A stretch of DNA of 5,083 bases, taken from NCBI GenBank assembly GCA_009783135.1, contig WRHS01000072.1:1-5083 (forward strand), read 5' to 3'. Origin of the DNA: Dehalococcoidia bacterium (lineage in GTDB: Bacteria; Chloroflexota; Dehalococcoidia; Dehalococcoidales; UBA1222). Shown piece after piece: positions 1-5,083 of the stretch. Made by a program: the position numbers and the translations under genes. How positions within the stretch are numbered: the first letter of the stretch is position 1; every line of letters begins with the position of its first letter. The notes beneath the pieces are model-generated. The model had not been told where the DNA came from and did no database searches. It saw nothing but the letters and a program-made list of their open reading frames with translations.

Positions 1-1654
1 GGTTGTCGAGCATAGCATTGACATAATATCCGTTGCCGGCATTATTGTTTGAGGCGTGAATTGCCGGAAGGTTTCCTTCGGAGTATGCCTTGATGTCCGC
101 TGTGGCGTTAAATGTTATAACGGCCCCGGCACCATTGCTGAATGCACCCGGAACGTTGCTGCTGGCATAACTGCCGCCGCCGATACCGGCTCCTTTGGTG
201 CTAGTTGCAATCACATTACCGCCAGTGATGGCTATAGTGCCTCCATTACCTGCACGGTGGTATTGGCTTCCGCCACCACCGATGCCAGCACCATAGGTGC
301 TGGTAGATGTAACACTGCCGCCGCTGATAGTTATATTGCCGCCGCTACCACCGTCTTTTCTGTATATGTCAAGAGCTCCGGCGGTAACTCCTCCTCCTCC
401 ACCTCCAATACCAGCGCCGTACTCGCTTGTCGCACTAACATTGCCGCCGGAGATGATGATATTGCCAATACCGCCTGTGGCATCAAAGCTGGCACCTCCA
501 CAACCGCCACCACCAATGCCGGCACCATATATACTGCTTGCGGATACCGTGCCGCCATGGATTTCAACGGTGCTGTTACCACCGTTTCCATTGTTGCCGC
601 CGCCGATACCTGCGCCATATGTGCTCCCGGTGGCCGTGACTGTGCCGCCTCTAATAGTGATGGAGCCTGCATCTCTGCTGAAACTGGAGCCGCCAATTGC
701 GGCATCTGAGCCTGGTGATACTGCGGTGACAGTCAGTGTCCCACTGTTGCTGCCGGTGGTTGCATTACTGTCGATGACGAGGGCGTTTGATGATGTTACA
801 TAGATACTGCCATTAATTGTATTATTTCCGGAAAGAAGCAAAGTTAATTTTGCGTTTGCCGAAGTACTCGTTCCAACGGATACGTTACCTCTGAATGTAA
901 TTCCGCTTAGCACAAGTGTAGTATTGACATTGTTTCGTATAGTAATGTCGTTGAAGCGTGACGGAGATGAGTTGTTGCTTTGGGAAATGACGTAGATATT
1001 GCCATTGGCAGGTGTATCAAAAACAATTTGCTCGTTGTACACAGTGTAGCCCAGATAACCCCCATTGGCCACAGTTGAAAGGTCAATGGTGTATGTGGCC
1101 GTTGGTGCAACTCCCATAGGCAGCCGCATGCCGGCGTTAATATTTTCAATTGTGCTATTTGCTGTTATGGTAATAGGGTCGGTAAAAGCCATCAATGGGT
1201 TTGTGCCCCAATCAATGGCAAACTTGCTCTCAGCGGTTACTGCCAATGGGAGCAGATATTCTTTTCCGTCAACTGTTGCGGACTTAAGCCCTACGACATA
1301 ACTGCCATGCTCAAGCCCCCCGAATGTATATGCGCCGCCTGCTGAGGTAGTTGTTTGAGAAAGAGGCGTTTGCAGGTTATTTGCTGCATAAAGAAAGACA
1401 GCATAACCGGGCAATGGGCTTTCAGCACCGTTGTAAAGACCATCCCAGTCGGTTGGAAGGCTTCCATTCCCGTCCACCCACAAGAAACCCGAGATGCTAC
1501 TCCCGCTGTCCTGCCCCAGCTCGCCCGGCGGGTCTGCCATAACAGGGAACGCCTGTATAATTTGAGACACGAGCATAAGGGTAACCAGCACGAAGCCGAT
1601 AAACCTCTTCGATATGCTGCGAAAATGCCCCGAGCGCATAAGTTTGTTTACCAT
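1..1654 (-). CDS. Secreted glycine-rich repeat surface protein with SdrD B-like domain (C-terminus off window)
   Basis: The frame is open from ATG at 1654 to the left edge (551 residues). The start is fixed by AAGAGGAG six bases upstream. Residues 1-40 form a signal peptide: basic n-region (K4, R7, R12, K16, R17), hydrophobic core about 18-33, likely cleavage after VMA (38-40). Residues about 50-125 (ISGFLWVDGNG to GSYVVGL) resemble an SdrD B-like or prealbumin-like beta-sandwich, a stalk or adhesion module of Gram-positive surface proteins. Residues about 126-331 are rich in short beta strands (LTLLLSGNNTINGSIYV, GTLTVTA), as in parallel beta-helix proteins. Residues about 332-511 hold five repeats built around GAGIGGG. 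I infer an exported cell-surface or matrix protein, possibly carbohydrate-binding or adhesive. The anchor (LPXTG, SLH or other) would be in the missing C-terminus. No catalytic motif is seen. The ORF and export signal are certain; the function is not. Confidence 0.85.
   Translation of the reverse strand, partial: MVNKLMRSGHFRSISKRFIGFVLVTLMLVSQIIQAFPVMADPPGELGQDSGSSISGFLWVDGNGSLPTDWDGLYNGAESPLPGYAVFLYAANNLQTPLSQTTTSAGGAYTFGGLEHGSYVVGLKSATVDGKEYLLPLAVTAESKFAIDWGTNPLMAFTDPITITANSTIENINAGMRLPMGVAPTATYTIDLSTVANGGYLGYTVYNEQIVFDTPANGNIYVISQSNNSSPSRFNDITIRNNVNTTLVLSGITFRGNVSVGTSTSANAKLTLLLSGNNTINGSIYVTSSNALVIDSNATTGSNSGTLTVTAVSPGSDAAIGGSSFSRDAGSITIRGGTVTATGSTYGAGIGGGNNGNGGNSTVEIHGGTVSASSIYGAGIGGGGCGGASFDATGGIGNIIISGGNVSATSEYGAGIGGGGGGVTAGALDIYRKDGGSGGNITISGGSVTSTSTYGAGIGGGGSQYHRAGNGGTIAITGGNVIATSTKGAGIGGGSYASSNVPGAFSNGAGAVITFNATADIKAYSEGNLPAIHASNNNAGNGYYVNAMLDN
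122..661 (-). repeat. Five in-frame GAGIGGG repeats
   Basis: Each unit reads roughly I-x-I-x-G-G-x-V-x-A-x-S/G-x-Y-G-A-G-I-G-G-G, followed by a variable glycine/asparagine-rich spacer. The Tyr of the core falls at residues 346, 376, 412 and 454, with Lys in that place at 487, so the units are spaced 30, 36, 42 and 33 residues apart. The core and the beta strand before it are conserved while the spacer varies in length and content. This fits successive coils of a beta-solenoid with loops of varying length. Codons differ between copies (GGC, GGT and GGA for Gly), so this is an old protein repeat rather than a recent DNA duplication. Confidence 0.85.
1280..1507 (-). other. SdrD B-like domain segment of the surface protein
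   Basis: Residues about 50-125 contain ISGFLWVDGNG, then SPLPGYAVFLY, SAGGAYTFGGL and HGSYVVGLK. This order (opening strand with W-x-D-G-N, a PL-x-G strand, a G-x-Y-x-F-x-G-L strand, then G-x-Y-x-V) is that of SdrD B-like or carboxypeptidase-regulatory-like beta-sandwich domains, which often form stalks in surface proteins. Family assignment is by pattern recognition only. Confidence 0.6.
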
Positions 1655-1660
1655 AGTAGG

Positions 1661-1668
1661 CTCCTCTT
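1661..1668 (-). promoter_or_regulatory. Shine-Dalgarno site of the surface protein
   Basis: AAGAGGAG on the minus strand lies six bases before ATG at 1654 and fixes that start over the in-frame Met at residue 6. A second purine run, GGAGGAG, lies further up the leader (about 1689-1695 on the minus strand), but no start codon follows it at a usable distance. Confidence 0.8.
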
Positions 1669-1722
1669 AAATTGTATTTTACCTTATCTCCTCCGGTAAT
1701 GTTTGTTGATTTTGATGTACGT

Positions 1723-1753
1723 ATGATAAACGATGGTGTCGCTCTAATGTCAA
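1723..1753 (-). promoter_or_regulatory. Candidate sigma-A promoter for the surface protein
   Basis: On the minus strand a perfect TTGACA (1753-1748) is followed by overlapping -10 candidates: TTTATC (1730-1725, 17-bp spacer, weak match) and TATCAT (1728-1723, 5 of 6 matches but a 19-bp spacer). Initiation would give a leader of about 60 bases before the ATG. Position and orientation fit the surface-protein gene. No transcript evidence is available. Confidence 0.5.
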
Positions 1754-1810
1754 TAGTCGTTAATTGAGATATTGCTATGAAAAAATAGACAATTTACGCA
1801 TGTTTCCATG

Positions 1811-1840
1811 GTGTACAACACAAAAACAGTAGTGTTACAC
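1811..1840. repeat. Imperfect inverted repeat in the divergent region
   Basis: GTGTACAACAC (1811-1821) and GTGTTACAC (1832-1840) are complementary apart from a two-base bulge, with a 10-base loop. No T run follows on either strand, so it is not a typical terminator. It lies upstream of both divergent genes and could be a regulator-binding site, but nothing identifies the factor. Confidence 0.3.
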
Positions 1841-1915
1841 GAATGTTGTTTTGCGCAATGAACGTCACTGTTTGAGCGCGATGCAAGCGTGTTGAGGTAG
1901 CACTAGGGAGATTTC

Positions 1916-1957
1916 ATGAAAAAGTTGCTGGAGAAAAATATGAAATTTTCTCGATAA
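1916..1957 (+). CDS. Possible 13-aa micro-ORF (doubtful)
   Basis: ATG at 1916 is preceded by AGGGAG with a five-base gap, a credible ribosome site, and opens a frame reading MKKLLEKNMKFSR before TAA. The peptide is basic. No clear promoter, terminator or partner gene supports it, and a chance ORF of this size is likely. It could also be the degraded start of a lost gene. It is listed only because of its ribosome site. Confidence 0.15.
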   Translation: MKKLLEKNMKFSR

Positions 1958-2149
1958 CATATATTTTGTAAAACTGTATCACGTCGCTCACTATTATGAA
2001 TTTCTAGGATATTTTGAATTTTGATGTTGACCAAACAACGATTTGATGCTTTGCATGCTTTGACAGTGGCAGACCAAAAGCATTCCCTTTCATTTTGTGG
2101 TAAAACATTATAGTGCCACAGTGGAAAACATGATAAAGGAGTAGCTTTT

Positions 2150-2497
2150 ATGTTCAATGAGATTTGCATATATGAGGCCAAGCTGGAAAAGCAGGACGAA
2201 ATAGAGACCCTGATGAAAGAGGTGGCTCAGTTTTACATGTCGCAGCAGGGTGTTATTGACGTCAAATACATCAAGCGCACCCATCGCCAAAAGGACTTTA
2301 ATGCCGTGAAAGCGGGGGAGCCCCCAATCAGGCTTACGCGACAGGTAGGCAAAGCCACCTATATGCTGTATCTGGTGTTGGAAAATGAAGAGGCACATGG
2401 CAATCTGGCAAAAGTCAGCCTTGATAAGTTTTACAAACGCTGGAATCGCTGTTTAATCACAATGCCGAGAATATTCCTTGGCGAAAATGTGGCGTAG
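2150..2497 (+). CDS. Uncharacterised 115-aa protein, possible dimeric alpha/beta-barrel fold
   Basis: The start is well supported by AAAGGAG (2135-2141), eight bases before ATG. I do not recognise a named family. The pattern is an opening beta strand (residues about 3-10, EICIYEAK), a charged helix (12-32, KQDEIETLMKEVAQFYMSQQG), a strand (VIDVKYIKR), a basic loop, a second strand (about 69-77, ATYMLYLVL) and a further helix (NEEAHGNLAKVSLDKFYKRW). This beta-alpha-beta-beta-alpha order and length resemble small ferredoxin-like proteins of the antibiotic-biosynthesis-monooxygenase or EthD kind, which dimerise to form a barrel. The fold is inferred from this pattern alone and no active-site residue can be assigned. 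There is no signal peptide or membrane segment, so it should be cytosolic. It is flanked by gaps of 495 bp and 167 bp, suggesting its own transcript. Confidence 0.8.
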   Translation: MFNEICIYEAKLEKQDEIETLMKEVAQFYMSQQGVIDVKYIKRTHRQKDFNAVKAGEPPIRLTRQVGKATYMLYLVLENEEAHGNLAKVSLDKFYKRWNRCLITMPRIFLGENVA

Positions 2498-2664
2498 GCT
2501 CAGCATGCAGCTCATGTATATGCGCAGCAAAAGCTCAATTGACCCAACCACCGAAAACAACCCCAAAAGTTTTATTAGTATTTGAGGTTGGTCATAGTGC
2601 TAAGACAAGCACCTCTTAAAGTGCGTTTGGAATTTTTATGCCAAATTGCTATGCTGTGAGGGCT
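2498..2664 (+). other. Gap before rlmB with weak hairpins and a weak promoter candidate
   Basis: GACCCAACC (2541-2549) pairs with GGTTGGTC (2586-2593) with one bulged base around a 36-base loop. A small hairpin, GTGCT-AAGACA-AGCAC, occupies 2597-2612. Neither is followed by a clear T run, so a terminator for the upstream gene is not established. TTGGAA (2627-2632) and TATGCT (2650-2655) are separated by exactly 17 bp and each matches consensus at 4 of 6 positions. If used, transcription would begin just before ATG 2665. Confidence 0.3.
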
Positions 2665-3402
2665 ATGTCAGATATTATTGAGGGACGGCAGCCGGTTCTG
2701 GAGGCTTTACGCTCGGGGCGTAGCATTAACCGTGTACTGTTGGCAAGCGACTGTGAGCGCGGCGGCGTCGTGGCTCAAATCGTAGCACTAGCGCGCAGAC
2801 GCAGCATACCGTTTGAGTTCATAGCCCGCAAGGCAATTGAGAGGCAGGCAACCACCGCGTCGCATCAGGGAACGATCGCTTATGCCGCCGCACGCGAGTA
2901 TCATACCTTGGAAGACCTGCTGCAGCTCTCCAAGAACAAAAATGAAGCCCCGCTGTATTGCATTGTCGACGGACTGGAAGACCCGCATAATCTGGGTGCT
3001 ATTTTGCGCTCGGCTGATGCAAGCGGCATACACGGGCTGATTATTCGCAATCGCCGTGAGGTTGGTCTGACGCCGGTGGTGGCAAAGGCATCAGCTGGTG
3101 CTATCGAATACGTGCCGGTTGCACGCGTTTCCAATATTAATCAGGCAATCGAGATCCTCAAGAAAAACGATGTGTGGGTTGTGGGCATTGAAGCCTGCGG
3201 CAAAACGCCTTTTGACAAGGTGGATTTCACGCTGCCCACAGCCATTGTTGTCGGCGGCGAAGGTGATGGCATTTCTGAACTGGCGCGCAAGAAATGCGAT
3301 ACACTGGCATCAATCCCTATGGGAGGGCGCATAAGTTCGCTTAATGCGTCGGTTGCCGCAGCTTTGGTGATGTATGAAGCCTTTCGCCAGCGGCGCCGCT
3401 AG
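2665..3402 (+). CDS. rlmB: 23S rRNA (guanosine-2'-O)-methyltransferase RlmB-like, SpoU/TrmH family
   Basis: Members of this family use S-adenosylmethionine to methylate a ribose 2'-OH in RNA; RlmB acts on G2251 of 23S rRNA (E. coli numbering). From ATG 2665 the protein has 245 residues, the usual RlmB length. It opens with IIEGRQPVLEALRSGR, typical of the L30e-like substrate-binding domain, which includes HQGTIA at about 67-72. The C-terminal SPOUT knot domain has all three motifs: motif 1 DPHNLGAILRSADASG with Asn109 and Arg115; motif 2 VVGGEGDGIS with Glu199 (about 195-204); motif 3 IPMGGRISSLNASVA with Asn227 (about 217-231). An in-frame ATG at 2638 would add MPNCYAVRA, which is unlike the family start and has only a weak ribosome site, so I prefer 2665. 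Its own GAGGG lies just two bases from the ATG. A tRNA-modifying TrmH paralogue is a less likely alternative. Confidence 0.9.
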   Translation: MSDIIEGRQPVLEALRSGRSINRVLLASDCERGGVVAQIVALARRRSIPFEFIARKAIERQATTASHQGTIAYAAAREYHTLEDLLQLSKNKNEAPLYCIVDGLEDPHNLGAILRSADASGIHGLIIRNRREVGLTPVVAKASAGAIEYVPVARVSNINQAIEILKKNDVWVVGIEACGKTPFDKVDFTLPTAIVVGGEGDGISELARKKCDTLASIPMGGRISSLNASVAAALVMYEAFRQRRR

Positions 3403-3442
3403 GCTTTGTTTTAGAGCCATGATGCATAGCTAAGTGTGCTAT

Positions 3443-3459
3443 ATTTATCCAAGATAAAT
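3443..3459 (+). promoter_or_regulatory. AT-rich hairpin just upstream of the nuclease ribosome site
   Basis: ATTTATC (3443-3449) and GATAAAT (3453-3459) are perfectly complementary around a three-base CAA loop, ending three bases before the GAGGTG ribosome site. A second small stem, ATAGC/GCTAT, lies immediately before it (3426-3442). Together they could be a weak terminator for rlmB or could affect ribosome access to the next gene. The stems are short and AT-rich, so they may have no function. Confidence 0.3.
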
Positions 3460-3474
3460 TATGAGGTGGTTGCC

Positions 3475-4377
3475 ATGGCAGATATCAAGTTGTTTTCTCT
3501 ATCCGGTGGTGTAACCGAATTACCAGCATCTTCAGTTGCGCTGGAAAAGGAACTGCAGAACGTCATAGAAAACAATATGCAGACATTCTTTGGAGTGACA
3601 TTTCTTAAAAGCGAATACCCCGTAAAGAATGGAAGAATTGACAGCCTTGGTCTTGACGAAAATTACTGTCCTGTAATATTTGAGTACAAGCGCTCAACAG
3701 ATGAAAACGTAATCAACCAAGGGCTATTTTATTTAAGTTGGCTTAGCGACCATAAAGCAGATTTCAAGCTGTTGGTGATGGAGAAGCTAGGCTCAGAAAT
3801 AGCATCTAAGATTGACTGGAGCATCCCATGCGTAATGTGCGTTGCCAGCAACTTTACCAAATTTGACGAACATGCTGTATCCGAAATGCAGCGGAATATT
3901 AAGCTGATCAGGTACAAGAAATTCGGCAGTGAACTAATCCTTTTTGAGCAACTCAATGCCCCGAAAGTGAATCCAATATCGGATTCCACCCGTACAACTA
4001 CTGTGGCGCGAAGCGATGAAAACCGTTCCTTTGCCAGTTTGTTAGCCAAAGCTGACGAACAGCTTAAGACACTTTATTATTCGCTCAAGGATTATACTTT
4101 GTCGTTGGGTGATGACGTAATCGAAAATGAACTCAAATGGTATACCGCTTATAGAAAAATTAAGAATTTTGCATGCGTTGAGGTTTATCCGACAAAGCGG
4201 CAAATAGTTGTTTCGCTGGCTGTTAAGGCAGACAACGTGGCGTATGACGGCAAAACCATTCGGGACGTATCGAAAATTGCTCATGCGTGTACAGGGGATG
4301 TTCAGGCAATAATCAATAACGCCGATGATTTGGAGAAAGTTAAACCGCTAATCAAGAGGGCTTATGACGAGGGGTGA
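3475..4377 (+). CDS. PD-(D/E)XK nuclease-like protein with C-terminal DUF5655-like domain
   Basis: From ATG 3475, with GAGGTG at 3463-3468 six bases upstream, the protein has 300 residues. A longer frame from GTG 3436 adds 13 residues but has no comparable ribosome site. Residues about 20-160 look like a PD-(D/E)XK restriction-endonuclease fold: GRIDSLG with Asp56, then FEYKR with Glu70 and Lys72 as the E-x-K pair, then Gln82-x3-Tyr86 resembling the QxxxY motif of RecB-like nucleases. A Ser/Thr-rich linker (about 162-187) leads to residues about 188-298 (TLYYSLKDYTLSLGDDV, KIKNFACVEVYP, CTGDVQAIINNADDLEKVKPLI), which match the DUF5655 pattern. Such proteins are widespread and usually annotated only by domain. 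A metal-dependent DNA nuclease in repair or defence is plausible but unproven. The predicted catalytic residues are intact. No methyltransferase, helicase or other defence partner is visible nearby; the preceding gene is rlmB. Confidence 0.8.
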   Translation: MADIKLFSLSGGVTELPASSVALEKELQNVIENNMQTFFGVTFLKSEYPVKNGRIDSLGLDENYCPVIFEYKRSTDENVINQGLFYLSWLSDHKADFKLLVMEKLGSEIASKIDWSIPCVMCVASNFTKFDEHAVSEMQRNIKLIRYKKFGSELILFEQLNAPKVNPISDSTRTTTVARSDENRSFASLLAKADEQLKTLYYSLKDYTLSLGDDVIENELKWYTAYRKIKNFACVEVYPTKRQIVVSLAVKADNVAYDGKTIRDVSKIAHACTGDVQAIINNADDLEKVKPLIKRAYDEG

Positions 4378-4433
4378 TGCTGGGAGCACCGTATTTGGCG
4401 ATTCCGAAAAAAATGTGTGAATGGATATTTAGC

Positions 4434-4471
4434 GTTTCAAATTAGTTGAAACGTTTCACTTTGTGTTTCAA
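4434..4471. promoter_or_regulatory. GTTTCA/TGAAAC operator-like cluster
   Basis: GTTTCAA (4434-4440) and TTGAAAC (4446-4452) are perfect inverted arms around five bases. The second arm runs directly into GTTTCA to form the perfect 12-bp palindrome TGAAACGTTTCA (4447-4458). A further GTTTCAA occurs at 4465-4471, directly abutting the TTGACA box. A GAAAC-GTTTC core centred on CG is typical of LacI/GalR-family operators such as the RbsR type. The half-site is one base shorter than in a CcpA cre site. I infer a repressor-binding site, but the regulator is not in the window. Confidence 0.45.
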
Positions 4472-4499
4472 TTGACATAACCAAATAATCCGCTATTTT
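4472..4499 (+). promoter_or_regulatory. Candidate promoter next to the GTTTCA cluster
   Basis: TTGACA (4472-4477) is followed after 16 bp by TATTTT (4494-4499), a 4 of 6 match to the -10 consensus. Transcription would start near 4506, leaving a leader of about 200 bases before the acetyltransferase start at 4708. A closer alternative -10, TATATT at 4649-4654, lacks a good -35. Confidence 0.4.
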
Positions 4500-4707
4500 C
4501 ATGCCTATTTCACGTGTGTCATATGGTTGTTCGTTTCAATAAACGCAGCTGCCTTTGAACAAAGCGAACAGAAAACTCCGGTGTTAGATGAATCCTGCGC
4601 GTTTGTTGCCCTTATTGTTCGCAGGTGGCTTTGTTGGGGTGCTTGGTGTATATTACGAGCCATGTGTTTTGCTTGTTTTGGCTTGCACATTTAAGGATAA
4701 CAATCAT

Positions 4708-5083
4708 ATGAGCATTTCTGTCGTCGCAGAAAAACTGGAAAACCTGACGCGCTACTATGGCGTGGAGCAGAGTGCTTTGTGCTGTCCATCGGTGTTCGTT
4801 TTGCCGGATTGGCTACTCTCATGGTGGCAGTCGTTCGGTGCCGGCTTTACGGCATATCCTTTGCTGGTACGCCGTGGCGATAAGGTTATTGGAATTGCCC
4901 CTCTAAAGCTTAAGGCCGGGGTTGCCTCCTTTATCGGCGACAATGACGTCTGCGACTATTTGGATTTCATTACTGCTCCTGGCGCAGAAGACGCGTTTGC
5001 CTCGGCATTGTTGGATTATCTTAAGGCGCAGGGCATACAGAGGCTGTGCCCCATCCTTCAGCTCCTGCACCCGGAGGTCCATA
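4708..5083 (+). CDS. GNAT acetyltransferase, FemAB/CelD (BioF2-like) type, N-terminal part
   Basis: The frame is open from ATG 4708 to the right edge (125 residues). AAGGA (4693-4697) lies ten bases upstream, a slightly long but usable gap. Recognisable family features are PDWLLSWWQSFG (33-44), a strand-turn-strand PLLVRRGDKVIGIAPLKLK (51-69), SFIGDND (74-80), DYLDFITAPG (83-92) and a following helix (FASALLDYLKAQG). This is the usual opening of Acetyltransf_6 (BioF2/CelD-like) proteins of about 350-400 residues, so roughly two thirds is missing. Some relatives work in polysaccharide or cell-envelope synthesis; the substrate here cannot be told. No signal peptide is present from this start. 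An upstream in-frame ATG (4588) would add a hydrophobic stretch but has no good ribosome site. The last residues visible (RLCPILQLLHPEVH) fit the family less well. Confidence 0.7.
   Translation, partial: MSISVVAEKLENLTRYYGVEQSALCCPSVFVLPDWLLSWWQSFGAGFTAYPLLVRRGDKVIGIAPLKLKAGVASFIGDNDVCDYLDFITAPGAEDAFASALLDYLKAQGIQRLCPILQLLHPEVH

Larger units (their letters stand above)
1655..2149. other. Divergent intergenic region, about 495 bp
   Basis: This stretch separates the minus-strand surface protein from the plus-strand 115-aa gene. It is AT-richer than the flanking genes. It holds the surface-protein promoter candidate, an imperfect inverted repeat at 1811-1840, and a 13-codon ORF at 1916-1957. 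Possible promoter pieces for the plus-strand gene are a TTGACA at 2060-2065 and a TATAGT at 2109-2114, but they are too far apart to form one promoter. No convincing longer gene, tRNA or terminator was found. Confidence 0.6.
4378..4707. other. Intergenic region, about 330 bp, with GTTTCA elements
   Basis: The left part holds a cluster of GTTTCA/TGAAAC elements and a TTGACA promoter candidate. The middle has a small hairpin, CGTTT-CAAT-AAACG (4532-4545). The right part (about 4600-4690) is rich in G and T on the plus strand. An in-frame ATG at 4588 would extend the downstream acetyltransferase by 40 hydrophobic residues. No strong terminator for the nuclease gene, no tRNA and no independent gene were found. 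Confidence 0.6.

Noticed and set aside
56..803. Long plus-strand ORFs (217 and 168 codons) and a second minus-strand frame opposite the repeat protein
   Set aside because: They are low-complexity Ala/Thr or Pro-rich translations antisense to, or out of frame with, the Gly-rich repeats, with no credible ribosome site. The minus-strand frame from 1654 has a signal peptide, a domain and repeats.
1903..2398. Minus-strand ORFs of 92 and 96 codons
   Set aside because: They overlap the divergent regulatory region and lie antisense to the 115-aa gene, which has a much better ribosome site and a protein-like pattern.
2597..2620. Rho-independent terminator after the 115-aa gene
   Set aside because: The stem is only five base pairs and is not followed by a T run.
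3436..3474. GTG start at 3436 for the nuclease gene
   Set aside because: No Shine-Dalgarno site precedes it, and the 13-residue extension would be encoded by the hairpin and ribosome-site region of the ATG at 3475.
4446..4459. A CcpA catabolite-response (cre) site
   Set aside because: The cre half-site TGNNANC is one base longer than the TGAAAC half-site here, so the 12-bp palindrome does not fit the 14-bp cre spacing. A LacI-family operator of another kind remains possible.
4434..4545. GTTTCAAT-like elements suggesting CRISPR repeats
   Set aside because: The copies are only 6-7 bp, in mixed orientation and with irregular spacing (19, 12 and 68 bp). There is no repeat of 25-37 bp and no uniform spacers.
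4505..4690. Minus-strand 61-codon ORF in the 4378-4707 gap
   Set aside because: No recognisable motif, unremarkable composition and no supported ribosome site. It overlaps the likely leader of the acetyltransferase gene.

Overview
The window looks bacterial. Base composition is moderate, Shine-Dalgarno sites are strong and purine-rich (AAGAGGAG, AAAGGAG, GAGGTG), and TTGACA-type -35 boxes occur. The surface protein at the left end is a style common in Clostridia and related Gram-positive anaerobes. I favour an anaerobic Bacillota (Clostridia-like) genome. A Chloroflexota (Dehalococcoidia-like) source cannot be excluded from this sequence alone.

Layout. (1) 1-1654, minus strand: the N-terminal 551 residues of a secreted, glycine-rich surface protein. 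It has a signal peptide, an SdrD B-like domain, a beta-strand-rich stretch and five repeats built on the core GAGIGGG; the C-terminus lies beyond the left edge. (2) 1655-2149: a divergent intergenic region with a promoter candidate for the surface protein, an imperfect inverted repeat and one doubtful 13-codon ORF. (3) 2150-2497, plus: a 115-aa protein of unknown function with a possible dimeric alpha/beta-barrel fold. (4) 2665-3402, plus: a SpoU/TrmH-family 2'-O-methyltransferase, most likely RlmB. (5) 3475-4377, plus: a 300-aa protein with an N-terminal PD-(D/E)XK nuclease-like domain and a C-terminal DUF5655-like domain. (6) 4378-4707: an intergenic region with a cluster of GTTTCA/TGAAAC elements next to a TTGACA box. 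(7) 4708-5083, plus: the first 125 residues of a FemAB/CelD-like GNAT acetyltransferase that continues past the right edge.

The plus-strand genes do not form an obvious pathway. They are housekeeping (rlmB), possible DNA maintenance or defence (the nuclease), and possible envelope or exopolysaccharide work (the acetyltransferase and, on the other strand, the surface protein). Gaps of about 70 to 330 bp suggest mostly separate transcription units, although rlmB and the nuclease could be co-transcribed. No tRNA, rRNA, CRISPR array, transposase or phage gene was seen. I find no clear new multi-gene system. The items most worth a second look are the GTTTCA operator-like cluster, the repeat architecture of the surface protein, and the nuclease-DUF5655 protein.
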